Source: Methanobacteriota archaeon | GTDB lineage: Archaea; Halobacteriota; Methanosarcinia; Methanosarcinales; Methanosarcinaceae | Length of the DNA: 64,000 bases | Direction: 5' to 3' | Assembly: GCA_023399215.1 (NCBI GenBank) | Contig: JAEWQJ010000049.1 | Location: 1-64,000 of the forward strand | Position numbers and translations under genes: made by a program | Part shown: positions 16,352 to 25,709 of the stretch, in pieces | Numbering within the stretch: the first letter of the stretch is position 1 | Layout of the letters: the number at the start of each line of letters is the position of its first letter | The notes under the pieces: model-generated | Told to the model about the DNA's origin: nothing | Database searches by the model: none | The model's input: the letters and a program-made list of their open reading frames with translations, nothing else

Positions 16352-19039
16352 TCACTTCAGGATCTGTACAAAACCCCTGGTACCGTCAACACGGACGTAC
16401 TGGCCGTCTTTTAAGATTTTGGTTGCATTTTCGATACCGACGACCGCAGGAATACCATATTCTCGCGCAAGTACAGAACCATGTGTCATCATACCCCCAA
16501 CCTCGACCACCAGAGCTTCAACGGAATAAAACAGTGGAGTCCAGCCAGGATCAGTAAAAGGCGCTACTAAAACATCTCCTTTTTCCAGCTTTGCGGCTTC
16601 GGGTCTGAGGATAACCTTTACGTACCCTTCCGCAACCCCGGAGGAAACAGGAGTCCCGATTAAAGCTCCTTTCGGAGCCTCAACATCGTTCCTCACACCT
16701 GTAATAACTTCTCCTTCGCTGGTCATAACCCTGGGAGGAGTCATTTTCTGGTACTGCTCGTAGGCTCTTTTACGGGAGTCTATAAGTCGCGTCAGGTCCT
16801 CACTAAAACGATTTTCTAACAATGCAAACAGCTCATTGAGATACAAATAAAATACATCTTCTTTCTTCTCCAGGACTCCTCTTTGATGTAAAGCCAGAGC
16901 CTCTGCCAGGATAGCCTGGCGATAGATATCAAAAAGTCGAACAATAACATACTTGGGAAATTCACGCAAGCCTGTAGAATTTCGGTAAATGGAAAGAAGC
17001 CTGGACATTAATCTTGCTTTGAGGCTTCCGGCAGGGGTATGGCTAATACTTCCCATAAGTTTTTGTACGACTTCCTGTGCTTCTTCCCTACCCTGTCTGA
17101 ACCGTTTTCGGTGCTCACCCGGAGCATTGCTTTTAATATGGTTTATAATGGATGGAACAAGAAGGGTAGGGGCTTCCCACCATCGAACGTTTGAAATATC
17201 GATTTCACCCGGGCAGCGCATGCCATACAGTTCCATGAACCTGTCCAGTTCGATCTTGAATGTATCTCCACCCTTTACTTTACTGAGGCCCTGATAGAAA
17301 GTGTCCTGATAGAAAGTGCTGTCTTCCGATCTTTCCAGATAATCTACCACTTCAGGATATTTTCGTGCGGTGTCAGCCAGATCCCCAATCATTAACCCCA
17401 TCTCACCGGTTACGTTACCAGGCAGGGATTTATTCAACGTATCAACATCAAGGTTCTCATCCAGCCATAGTCTGGTCAACCGGCTGGCAATGGGCAGGAC
17501 AATGAATGGTAACGGTACGTACATCATGCTGCCAATCAATTCCTGTAGCAACTTACCCATACTTTCCTGAACTCTTTTAATTCGCTCTATCCCTGAGGCT
17601 TGCATAATGCTGTGCCTGTGCTTATCGATTCTCTCTTCCGGAGGAACTGTGGCTCGCTCAATGATGCCCGAGGGATCGAGAAAAAATAAATTGTTAACAA
17701 TAATCGGGATACCCTTTAAATAGAGTGGGAGAATCGGTTTGAATAATTTAAAAACCTGTCTCGTTGTATCTTTGTTTGCTTTTGCTTCTTGTTGAAATAT
17801 CTCACTTGATACTATTTTTGCCAGGGCATCTCTCATTAGTTCGTCTACGATAGCAATTCTCCAGATAAAATACCGCCGAAGAGCCTTACTGTACAAAAGA
17901 GGAGTAACGTCATAAAAAAGCCTTCCTCCCGCTTCTACGATCACTGAATTGGAAAAGGGTACGGAATCTTTTCCAAAGGGAAATATTTCCCAAAAAACAG
18001 AAATCCCCATAGGTTTCATGGCATCTGTCATCATTTGCAGGTGAGCAATAGATAAAAATACGTGAAGTTTATTGTCATATACTTTAGGAATCGGATAAAG
18101 AGTGGTGATAGGACGGCTCTGTAAGATATAGAACCTATTCCCTGCCAGACACCATTCAATGTCCTGCTCTGAGCAGTAGTGTTTTTCTATCCTTTGACCA
18201 AGTTGAGCCAGTTCAAGTATTTTATCATCTGAGAGAGCCTGCTTTTTTTGGAGTTCAGGAGCAAGTTCTCTGGTTACTGTTCCTCCTTCTGTGACCGGAT
18301 AAACAGCTTTCTTCTTTTCTGCGATTTGCTTTTTAACAATCTGGGTCTCACGGACCTGATATGAGTCGGCTGAAACAATTCCTGAGACAAGAGCTTCACC
18401 CAACCCAAAGCTGGCATCAATGGAAATAGTATTCCTGTGCCCGGTGACAGGATCCACGGTAAACATAAGCCCGGAAACATCCGGAAATATCATTTGCTGC
18501 ACCACTATAGATAAATAGACCGAACGGTGGCCAAATCCATTTTTAATTCGGTAGATAATTGCCCTGTCAGTAAATAGAGAACTCCAGCATTTCCGCACAG
18601 CCTGAAGGAGTTGATCCATTCCCTTTACGTTCAAATAGGTCTCCTGCTGGCCGGCAAAAGAGGCAGTTGGTAAATCTTCGGCTGTGGCGCTCGACCGAAC
18701 GGCATAAGCTTTTTCTTCACCTACTATTTTCCATGCATCAAGGATAGAAAATTTAATTGTTTGGGGTATGGGAATGGTTAGTAAATGATCCCTGATCAGT
18801 TTTCCCAGCTTGCTAATTTCGTCCGGTTGGTCCAGTTTCAACTGGTCAAGCAAATCAAAAAATTTGTAAATCTCATTGCTTGCTGCAATAAAATCACAGT
18901 AAGCCGACGTTGTAATGCAAAATCCAGGCGGAACAGGAAATCCTGCTTTGACCATTTCTCCCAGATTAGCACCTTTTCCCCCGACTTCAGGCAAGTTTGT
19001 CCTATCGACTTCATTAAAGTGCATTACATAAACGTTCAT
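16352..19039 (-). CDS. rifampin-phosphotransferase-like / PEP-synthase-like dikinase
   Basis: An ATP-grasp dikinase with a swivelling phospho-His domain. The N-terminus (FNEVDRTNLPEVGGKGANLGEM, YAVRSSATAEDLP, ASFAGQQETYL, QDIEWCLAGNRFYILQSRP) is the PPDK/PEP-synthase ATP-binding domain, residues ~1-315. A long helical middle (~320-770) follows, and the protein ends with the His domain GGMMTHGSVLAREYGIPAVVG (~850-870). The C-terminal PEP/pyruvate TIM barrel of true PEP synthase is absent. This order (ATP-grasp, substrate domain, terminal His domain; ~895 residues) is that of rifampin phosphotransferases and relatives, so a PEP synthase label would be misleading. The substrate is unknown. ATG 19039 has GGGGTG 9 nt upstream and is preferred over GTG 19051. 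Confidence 0.88.
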   Translation of the reverse strand: MNVYVMHFNEVDRTNLPEVGGKGANLGEMVKAGFPVPPGFCITTSAYCDFIAASNEIYKFFDLLDQLKLDQPDEISKLGKLIRDHLLTIPIPQTIKFSILDAWKIVGEEKAYAVRSSATAEDLPTASFAGQQETYLNVKGMDQLLQAVRKCWSSLFTDRAIIYRIKNGFGHRSVYLSIVVQQMIFPDVSGLMFTVDPVTGHRNTISIDASFGLGEALVSGIVSADSYQVRETQIVKKQIAEKKKAVYPVTEGGTVTRELAPELQKKQALSDDKILELAQLGQRIEKHYCSEQDIEWCLAGNRFYILQSRPITTLYPIPKVYDNKLHVFLSIAHLQMMTDAMKPMGISVFWEIFPFGKDSVPFSNSVIVEAGGRLFYDVTPLLYSKALRRYFIWRIAIVDELMRDALAKIVSSEIFQQEAKANKDTTRQVFKLFKPILPLYLKGIPIIVNNLFFLDPSGIIERATVPPEERIDKHRHSIMQASGIERIKRVQESMGKLLQELIGSMMYVPLPFIVLPIASRLTRLWLDENLDVDTLNKSLPGNVTGEMGLMIGDLADTARKYPEVVDYLERSEDSTFYQDTFYQGLSKVKGGDTFKIELDRFMELYGMRCPGEIDISNVRWWEAPTLLVPSIINHIKSNAPGEHRKRFRQGREEAQEVVQKLMGSISHTPAGSLKARLMSRLLSIYRNSTGLREFPKYVIVRLFDIYRQAILAEALALHQRGVLEKKEDVFYLYLNELFALLENRFSEDLTRLIDSRKRAYEQYQKMTPPRVMTSEGEVITGVRNDVEAPKGALIGTPVSSGVAEGYVKVILRPEAAKLEKGDVLVAPFTDPGWTPLFYSVEALVVEVGGMMTHGSVLAREYGIPAVVGIENATKILKDGQYVRVDGTRGFVQILK

Positions 19040-19459
19040 GTTATAATACACCCCGAAAAATGAAATCTTAATTTTTATATTATACGCTTTTATAGTATAG
19101 GACTATGCGGGTCTTGTCCTTGAGTTTTATTGAGCAATCCTGCAAAATGAGTCAAATCCCTCGCTGCCCCATTTTGCTTCAAAAGATATGACGTTGACAC
19201 GATATGACGTTGACACCACAAAAAAATAGATTATATCACTATACTGAAAGAAACAGATTACATCAATATACAACAAAAAATTACATCAATACGATTGTAG
19301 GAAAATATCTTTGCTGAGTTGCAGTCGACAAGGATGAATTGATGGTATGAATTTAAAAAATAATAAAAAAGGTCAAGGTAAAGGTAGTAAAGTTGTTATC
19401 TAACCAACTGCCCTTAGCCTTGTTTAACCAGTTTGAAAACCACATTCCAACTAGTTAAA
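19040..19459. other. 420-bp stretch without a gene
   Basis: Upstream region of the dikinase gene. It contains a 16-bp direct repeat (GATATGACGTTGACAC, 19187-19218, two copies) and an imperfect AGATTA-ATCA-TATAC repeat at 19230-19275. No coding signal. Confidence 0.55.
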
Positions 19460-19828
19460 TTATGACATATTGCTTGCATTTCCTGCCTGAGGAGTATCCT
19501 GAGGAGGCATTGACATGTTACCTGGAGCGCCTCCTTGAGGCATGGAACCGTTACCGGACATGTTACCTGGAGCGTCTCCTTGAGGCATGGATCCATTACC
19601 GGACATGTTACCTGGAGCTCCTTCGGGGGGCATAGTAGCGTTGTCAGATGGCATCTGACCTGAGTTGTCTCCTCCTGGAGGCATAGTATTATTAGCTGAC
19701 ATATTGCCTGCGTTCTCTTCTGCAGGAGCGGTAGTGTTAGCGTCAGATGTCTTATTATCAGCGCATCCTGACATCACTACTATTGACATAAGTAGCAAGC
19801 CGATAACTAAAAAACTCATTTTTTTCAT
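19460..19828 (-). CDS. Met/Pro/Asn-rich repeat lipoprotein
   Basis: 122 residues. A hydrophobic N-terminus (residues 4-20) ends in the lipobox-like VMSGC with Cys21, so it is probably lipid-anchored on the outer face of the membrane. The mature chain is low complexity, dominated by a ~15-residue repeat APGNMSGNGSMPQGD (about 2.5 copies) with many NxS/T sequons that could be N-glycosylated. The 45-bp DNA repeat behind it would allow length change. The TATA region and an AGGTAC-like SD precede the ATG. Met-rich repeats sometimes bind copper in secreted proteins, but no such motif is clear. A structural or spacer role is my best inference. Confidence 0.8.
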   Translation of the reverse strand: MKKMSFLVIGLLLMSIVVMSGCADNKTSDANTTAPAEENAGNMSANNTMPPGGDNSGQMPSDNATMPPEGAPGNMSGNGSMPQGDAPGNMSGNGSMPQGGAPGNMSMPPQDTPQAGNASNMS

Positions 19829-20567
19829 TATAGTACCTCAAATATTCTTAGACTTTAACTCTCAATCTCAAGGAATTGTATTTATAAGTCCTGAATTTTC
19901 AATATCAGTAATCCAGTTTTGGGAGTTTGGGAATTTACTGCAAATCCAAATCTAACGTTTTACATAGTGTAGACAATAGATTTTTTTGAGGTGAAATACC
20001 CTAGAAAGAATATTGAAAATTCATTAAATAGAAGATCGAGAGTTTAACTCTAAAGTACGCTAAGTATTTGATAGCGTTGACTTTTCGAACAGACAATGAC
20101 TCAAACACTAAAAAACCTTTGTATATTTGCCAATATTCATGTATTTCTTGAATATTTTTCTGTTCAACTTGTTTCTTGTTTGAAATATTTAACGCAGATT
20201 GAAGAATTATTTTTATTGTTTAATATAATAAAAGCCGAATAAACTAAGGAATGAGGAAGTAGTAAAAACAAGGAATAAACTGAAAGAAAGGCGAAAATCA
20301 ACTAGAAATAAATTCAAAAAGAGGAGATTAAGAAAAAGCACGGGAAGAAATAGAAAAATATAAAGCCGCAGTTTAAACAGTCTCTGCTACCTCTTTTGCT
20401 GACGCTTTAAGTGATTCTCTTGCCGTGATTCAGTAAAAACGATCAAAAGAAATAGAATAGGGAATTAGGAGGATTAATCCTCTTTTTTCACATGAACCCT
20501 ATTATCCTATTCAATAACCCTGTTCTACCCTTTATACAAGACCTTTTATCTGCTTTCAATTTTAATT
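19829..20567. other. 740-bp stretch, mostly non-coding
   Basis: Promoter side of the lipoprotein gene. Apart from the PHP-like remnant at 20373-20430, I see only AT-rich DNA and a short AGGATTAATCCTC palindrome near 20469-20482. Confidence 0.5.
20373..20430 (-). pseudogene. remnant of a PHP-gene C-terminus
   Basis: The minus strand reads ITARESLKASAKEVAETV and a stop, which matches the last residues of the PHP protein at 22066 (EARARETLKASERKIVEIV). DNA similarity is visible in GCAAGAGAA and GTTTAA. Nothing upstream of it is homologous, so it is a tail fragment. It is short, hence modest confidence. Confidence 0.4.
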
Positions 20568-21746
20568 TTACTTATTTTTCACTGTGATGTACTTGAATTT
20601 CGTTACGGAATTATTACCTGCAGCATTCTCTACTGTTAAGCTAACCGTGTATCTTCCTGCTTTACAGTAGTTGTGTACTGGATCTTTGACTGTTGAAGTG
20701 CTACAATCACCAAAGTCCCACAGCCAGGAAGTAGGTGAACCTGCACTTTCATCTGTGAATTTAACTGCTAAGGGTGTCTTCCCAGATTCTGGACATGCCG
20801 AGAATGCAGCAACCAGAGTATCTTGTTTTCCTCCTATAAACTGTCCGAAAGCAACCGGAAGTCGTCCAACCTTCACGGTGGCTGTAACTTCATTTGTTGC
20901 TGTATCAATTACAAAGACTGAGTTGGCGCCTTCACTCGCGACATATACTTTCTTCCCATCCAGAGTGACTGCAACTCCGGTAGGATTAACTTCTACATCC
21001 ACCGTGGCTGTAACTTTGTTAGTTGCCGTATCTATTACATCGACAGTTCCACTGTTGTAGTTTGTCACATATACATATTTACCGTCTGGAGTAACTGCAA
21101 CTTCAAATGGACTTGATCCGACCGGCACTGTATCTGTTACATTGTTAGTTGCCGTATCAATTACCGAGACAGTATCATCCCCTCGATTAGTCACATATAC
21201 CTTAGTACTATCAGGACTCACAGCAACTCCCCACGGCCCGCTTCCAACCTTCACAGGCACTGCGAGATTTGTAGTCGTATCAAGTGCATAGATGACTCCT
21301 TCAGGTACATACTCTGTCAGATATACCTTAGCTCCATCCGGAGAAACTGCAATTCCAACAGGGCTAAGTCCTCTACCTAGTGCCGTAGCAGTAATGTTAT
21401 TTGTAGCTGTGTCAATTGTAGAAATGCTAGGGCCTATAACATATACCTTTTTTCCATCCGGACTAACTGCAATTCCACGACCAACGGAATCCATAGATAA
21501 AGTGGATGTAACCTTATTGGTGGTAGTGTCAATTACAGACACCGTCCTATTTCCAAAGTTTGTCACATATACCTTTGTTCCATCCGGAGTGACTGCAACT
21601 CCAAAAGGCTCTTTTCCTACATTTACCGTGGCTGTAACATTGTCCGTAGCTGTGTCAATCACAGAAACAGTGTTATCTAAGTTTGTAATATACGCAAACG
21701 GTGCTGCACCTGCAGCACTTACCAGCATTAAAAATCCCAGCACCAC
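20568..21746 (-). CDS. secreted YVTN beta-propeller protein with C-terminal PKD domain
   Basis: Surface protein of the Methanosarcina YVTN/SlpB class. The signal peptide (VVLGFLMLVSAAGAA) is followed by seven ~42-residue blades, each with xVYVTNxxxxTVSVIDTATNxVTATVxVG and GVAVTPDG, forming a seven-bladed propeller (~25-310). A PKD domain (~315-392) has SWLWDFGD and GRYTVSLTVENAAG. These propellers mediate surface binding or cell contact. The frame opens at GTG 21746, but homologous signal-peptide coding (CPIKALGI) continues upstream in frame without a start. An ATG at about 21768 is one base out of frame, so a +1 change may have cut the true N-terminus. The MITE at 21838 sits directly upstream. 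Confidence 0.85.
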   Translation of the reverse strand: MVLGFLMLVSAAGAAPFAYITNLDNTVSVIDTATDNVTATVNVGKEPFGVAVTPDGTKVYVTNFGNRTVSVIDTTTNKVTSTLSMDSVGRGIAVSPDGKKVYVIGPSISTIDTATNNITATALGRGLSPVGIAVSPDGAKVYLTEYVPEGVIYALDTTTNLAVPVKVGSGPWGVAVSPDSTKVYVTNRGDDTVSVIDTATNNVTDTVPVGSSPFEVAVTPDGKYVYVTNYNSGTVDVIDTATNKVTATVDVEVNPTGVAVTLDGKKVYVASEGANSVFVIDTATNEVTATVKVGRLPVAFGQFIGGKQDTLVAAFSACPESGKTPLAVKFTDESAGSPTSWLWDFGDCSTSTVKDPVHNYCKAGRYTVSLTVENAAGNNSVTKFKYITVKNK

Positions 21747-21837
21747 TATTCCTAGAGCTTTAATAGGACATCCCCCAGTGTGTTTAATCAGATACCATTT
21801 CCTTTATTTTAAATCTCGATCATGGTTTATATTATGC

Positions 21838-21964
21838 AGCCAATCCCAAAACCCAAAATCATTTTTAATTTCATCTTCTAAAATGAATAATCAGGTTTCT
21901 GATAATGAAAAGTATCCCCTAAACTTTTTAGTGAAAAATAGAATATATCTTGGGACAAGCTCAT
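21838..21964 (-). mobile_element. ~130-bp MITE family M1, degenerate copy
   Basis: Ends AGCCAATCCCAAAACC and TCTTGGGACAAGCTCAT, 127 bp. It agrees in length and ends with the other four copies but has a poorly conserved interior. Confidence 0.4.
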
Positions 21965-22065
21965 AATAAAGAAACTAAAGCGTATCAATAGATAACGCTT
22001 TTCTGTATAAAGATAACAATTGGAATATATAAAAACGAGTAGAAATATAAGTAGAATATAAAAAA

Positions 22066-22722
22066 TTAAACGATTTCTACAATTTTTCTCTCAGAAGCTT
22101 TTAATGTTTCTCTTGCCCTTGCCTCGGTAAGCCCGGCTCCCATCGCGATTTTCATGGCAATTTCATCGGTGATAAGGTCTTCAGGGGCATGTGTGTCGGT
22201 ATTTACCAGAAGCGTTGCACCAATTTCAAGAGCAAGCCGGGCGACATGGCCGTTGGTCCGATTGTGCCCGTTCCTGGCTGTAATTTCAAGATAAACATTG
22301 TTCTCTTTAGCGGTCTCGACATCTTCCTCGGAGATCAAGCCCGGGTGAGCCAGGATGTCCACATATTCACAGGCAACAGATGCTGCATTTGTTCCGGGGG
22401 CGACTGGCTCGGAGGTGGTTTCCCCGTGCACGACCACAATTTCTGCACCCAGCTCTTTTGCTTTCTTTGCAAGAGGGGCTATTTTCCGTGGCGGCACATG
22501 TGTCAGTTCAACCCCGGCTAGAACGCGGATATCCCATTCACTTTCAAGGTATTTTGCTTTCTGTCCCGCTTCGATAAGCTGTTCGAGATTGGTGTAATCG
22601 GCATGGTCGGTAAGTGCAATAGCCTTATAGCCATGAATAACCGCCCGTCTGACAAGTTCGCTGGGGATCAGTTCCCCATCACTGAAAATTGTGTGAGTGT
22701 GAAGATCAATCAACCGGATCAC
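22066..22722 (-). CDS. PHP-domain phosphoesterase / hydrolase
   Basis: 218-residue polymerase-and-histidinol-phosphatase superfamily metal hydrolase. Metal-binding motifs in order: DLHTHTIFSDG (7-17), LTDHADY (~37-43), GVELTH (~71-76), VVVHGET (~97-103), DILAHPG (~123-129), an ITARNGHN segment (~148-155) and VNTDTHAPED (~174-183). They form a complete trinuclear site. Such stand-alone archaeal PHP proteins are usually phosphoesterases of uncertain substrate; histidinol-phosphatase activity is possible but unproven. GTG start at 22722 without a good SD. No his genes are nearby. Confidence 0.85.
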   Translation of the reverse strand: MIRLIDLHTHTIFSDGELIPSELVRRAVIHGYKAIALTDHADYTNLEQLIEAGQKAKYLESEWDIRVLAGVELTHVPPRKIAPLAKKAKELGAEIVVVHGETTSEPVAPGTNAASVACEYVDILAHPGLISEEDVETAKENNVYLEITARNGHNRTNGHVARLALEIGATLLVNTDTHAPEDLITDEIAMKIAMGAGLTEARARETLKASERKIVEIV

Positions 22723-22889
22723 CGTGTTTGAAAGTGGTTTTTAAAATCGGGATGGACTCTTATTAATTTTTACTAACTGCTTATTTGATTAACCAATATA
22801 TTTAATAGTTAAGCTGTATAGTTAACTGCTTAAATATATAGGCCCTTGCTAAATAGTATAGTTTGTGTTGACTGATATGTCTAATAAAA

Positions 22890-23681
22890 TTACTCAGGCT
22901 TTTCGGTTTTTTCAAGCCTTTCTGCGACATCGGCAAAAGCGAAGTTGGGCTTGACATCCGTTATTCTGATCCTGACTTTTTCTCCGACCTCAACTTCCTT
23001 TACGAAGACGACAAATCCTTCAATGAGCACGGCGCCGTCCCCACTTGAGCCTAGCTTTTCGATATCCACAACGAATTTGTCTCCTTTGCGGAGCGGAGCT
23101 GTAAGGAATTTCTTCCCGATAACGTAGATTTCAGCACTCTGGGACCGTGAGGCTTTCGGAGAATAAGCCATTGTCCGGACAAAGTTATCCCTTACCTTCT
23201 GCATGTAATCGTTAAACATGTCTCCCTGGAAAACCTTAACAACGAAATTCCCTTTGGGCTTGAGAATTTTTTTTGCACATTCCAGGGCTGAAGTTGCAAG
23301 CTCTATTGACCTTGCATGGTCATAAGACCAGTTTCCTGACAGGTTAGGGGCTGCGTCACAAAGTACCACATCAGCTCCTTTTGCCCCTACGGTCTTAATA
23401 ATCTTCTGTATGGTTGAATCTGCGTTTATATTTCCCTGAATGGTCTCGACGCCTTCAATAGGCACAATTCTCTGAAGGTCCACACCAAGAACCTTACCTC
23501 CGGACAGTTCCTTTGCAACCTGGAGCCATCCGCCTGGAGCTGCACCCAGATCAACAACCGAATCTCCACGATTGATAATATGGTGTCTTTCGTTAATCTG
23601 CTTGAGCTTGAAGGAAGCCCTGGACCGGTACCCTTCCTCTTTTGCCTGGTGATAATAATAATCTCTTCTATCTCTTGCCAT
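22890..23681 (-). CDS. rlmE: 23S rRNA 2'-O-methyltransferase RlmE (FtsJ) with TRAM domain
   Basis: Methylates the 2'-OH of a uridine in the 23S rRNA A loop using SAM. The FtsJ domain (1-~200) has YRSRASFKLKQI with the first catalytic Lys, the SAM motif VVDLGAAPGGWLQVA, VLCDAAPN with the catalytic Asp, NFVVKVFQG with Lys and SAEIYVIG with Glu: the full K-D-K-E tetrad. Residues ~205-260 are a TRAM RNA-binding domain (GDKFVVDIEKLGSSGDGAVLIEGFVV...), an archaeal addition. GGAAAGGT lies just upstream of ATG 23681. It is monocistronic, with a tandem repeat upstream. Confidence 0.95.
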   Translation of the reverse strand: MARDRRDYYYHQAKEEGYRSRASFKLKQINERHHIINRGDSVVDLGAAPGGWLQVAKELSGGKVLGVDLQRIVPIEGVETIQGNINADSTIQKIIKTVGAKGADVVLCDAAPNLSGNWSYDHARSIELATSALECAKKILKPKGNFVVKVFQGDMFNDYMQKVRDNFVRTMAYSPKASRSQSAEIYVIGKKFLTAPLRKGDKFVVDIEKLGSSGDGAVLIEGFVVFVKEVEVGEKVRIRITDVKPNFAFADVAERLEKTEKPE

Positions 23682-23808
23682 TGCTTACCTTTCCTGCACT
23701 GAAAGCTGATATAGATTGCGCAAAAGCTTTTTTGTCAGTAATTTACTGATTTTTGTCACGAATTCAATAATCTTTACCAAGAGTGAACGGATTTTTGTTA
23801 GTGATTTA

Positions 23809-23912
23809 CTACTTAGATTGTTAATACTCTAATTGTTATTACTTAGACCGTTAATGCTCTAACTGTTACTACTTAGACTGTTACTACTTAGACTGTTACC
23901 GCTCTAATTGTT
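23809..23912 (+). repeat. tandem array, ~17-30-bp units
   Basis: Repeats of TTACTACTTAGACTGTTA and CTCTAATTGTTA alternate about four times between the DUF1275 stop and the rlmE promoter. Confidence 0.8.
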
Positions 23913-23974
23913 ATGAATTTCCTGATTTGTTTACAGTGGTTCACCAATCTACTGTTACTAACCCATTGAGTTTT

Positions 23975-24697
23975 TTATATTTCAATAACAGCATCCTTAC
24001 TCTTAAGCTCGTTATTAAACAAAATTATAGAACATATCAGCACGACAACAGCTATCCATACGGCTTTAACCCCAATAAATGATGTAAGCAACCCTCCTAA
24101 AATAGCTCCTGCTAGAAACGAAAGGTTAATTGTAGTGTATCGAATGGTTCTGCGAGCCGATTCATCGTCTTTTTTTGTGAAAGCAATATAAGCTTCCTGT
24201 GTAGCTGAACGTAAATTTCCCGTAACCATTGTTGTGCTATATGTAGAACCAACGAGTTTGCGAAATGAAGATATCTGAACTGAGGAGACAAATGAAACAG
24301 CAACCGTTACAATGATATTCGGGCTTGTATAAGGTATAAAGCCTACGACAAAAAGGACTGCAGTTTCAAGAATTAAAACTGCTCTTTCAAAATCCGTTAT
24401 AAGCAGGCGCATTGAAAGCTTTTTAATCATCTCGGCAACTACTACTCCAGCCATGAATGCCAGAATAGGAACCGCATAAAGCACTGCCTGACCCCATTCT
24501 CCTGTTGCAGCTTTTATACCCATAAGCACGACATTTCCGGTCTGGGCATTGGCGAAAACTCCTCCTCTTCCAACGAATGTGTAAGCATCAAGAAATCCCC
24601 CTACAATTGCAAGAAGCATGCCAAGTTCTACTGATTCTGAAGTTAATTTTTTAAAAACTACTTTATTTTTATTTCTTATCATTTGCATTCTTATCAT
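23975..24697 (-). CDS. DUF1275 (YoaK-like) membrane protein
   Basis: 240 residues with about six hydrophobic segments. The family signature GGFLDAYTFVGRGGVFANAQTGNVV lies in the first third (residues ~34-58), with FRKLVGSTYSTTMVTGN in the middle and GAILGG near the end; these are the two halves of the DUF1275 repeat. Family members are inner-membrane proteins of unknown transport role. The N-terminus is ambiguous: ATGATAAG occurs twice (24697 and 24682), a short direct repeat, so the first five residues may be dispensable. It is monocistronic. Confidence 0.85.
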   Translation of the reverse strand: MIRMQMIRNKNKVVFKKLTSESVELGMLLAIVGGFLDAYTFVGRGGVFANAQTGNVVLMGIKAATGEWGQAVLYAVPILAFMAGVVVAEMIKKLSMRLLITDFERAVLILETAVLFVVGFIPYTSPNIIVTVAVSFVSSVQISSFRKLVGSTYSTTMVTGNLRSATQEAYIAFTKKDDESARRTIRYTTINLSFLAGAILGGLLTSFIGVKAVWIAVVVLICSIILFNNELKSKDAVIEI

Positions 24698-25709
24698 TCA
24701 TAATGCCATAAATCAGATTTAATGTAACAAGCTTTAATTGTAGCAAGCCTGCTACCTTATTATATTTATATTTATTTATTATTCAGAAGAATATCCAACA
24801 ACATCGTTTGTGGGTTTCCTTTTATGTTTTCAAGATATTTCCAACACTATTTCGTCGAGAAGATAAAAGAGTAATCTTTTCTTCTGAATACGAGATTCAG
24901 ATATACAATTTTGAATTTTGGGGTCAATCCAGTCATAAAAAGGCCTTCAAATCACTTAACTTCAAGAATCCAACAGTTACAAAGTTCCTGCCTAACTTGG
25001 AAAACTAAGGAAATCAGAGAATTGATTAAAGAAAAAAATGAACCTTTTTATATTAATAGGCTGCTTTATAATTATCAACTTATAACAATATCCCAAAGAG
25101 ATTGATAACTTGGTGACAAAGGTTCCTTGTTTATCCAATACCCAGGCCAAATATCAACACCTGCCTTCAGCTTCCCTGTTATTCCTGTGTAATTCCCTTA
25201 TTTCAATAAATCAAATTGCAGGCGGCCATCCCACCCTCAACAGGCTGTCCGATAATTCAATTTCAGAGCAAAAACATGTAAAAAATATGGTATATAAAAT
25301 CTTTAAAGGCAGTGTCCGGATTTGCTGTAAATTCAAAGTTAATTTTGCGTGTCCTGAGTATAATTCCATTCTTTCAATATTGAATTTCAAAATATTAACT
25401 TCTTGAAAGTTATGATTTTACAAAAAAATCATCACATTGCCGTTAATTTCGATGCAAAGAACATGACGGGCGTTTGTTAATGCAATTGAATGTGTCTCTG
25501 GTGTTTGATTTTGAAGGTAAAGCAGATCTAACATCAATTGAATAACAATAAATTTGGAAGAGTGTATAAATTGAGATTCTCAGAATCGGATGCACTGTTT
25601 GAACATCTTGAAGTTGCAGAAAATTCGCTAACAATTGAGACATCTATCAAGAGTTTAGTATTACCAACAAACATGGATACTTTTATCTAACAGATGGAGA
25701 GGCATAAAA
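24698..25709. other. 1-kb region without a supported gene
   Basis: AT-rich. 25213-25330 is a degenerate copy of repeat family R2: CAGGCTGTCCGATAATTCAA, then TTTCAGAG, AAAACATGTAAAAAATATGG and TATAAAATCTTTAAA match 51223-51300. Just before the next gene (25560-25690) a plus-strand frame reads KLRFSESDALFEHLEVAENSL but lacks a start and is unrecognised. Confidence 0.5.

Noticed and set aside
16352..19039. PEP synthase / pyruvate phosphate dikinase
   Set aside because: No C-terminal PEP/pyruvate barrel; the His domain is terminal, as in rifampin phosphotransferases.
24808..25406. Three short plus-strand ORFs
   Set aside because: AT-rich, no ribosome sites, and the last overlaps an IS-derived repeat.
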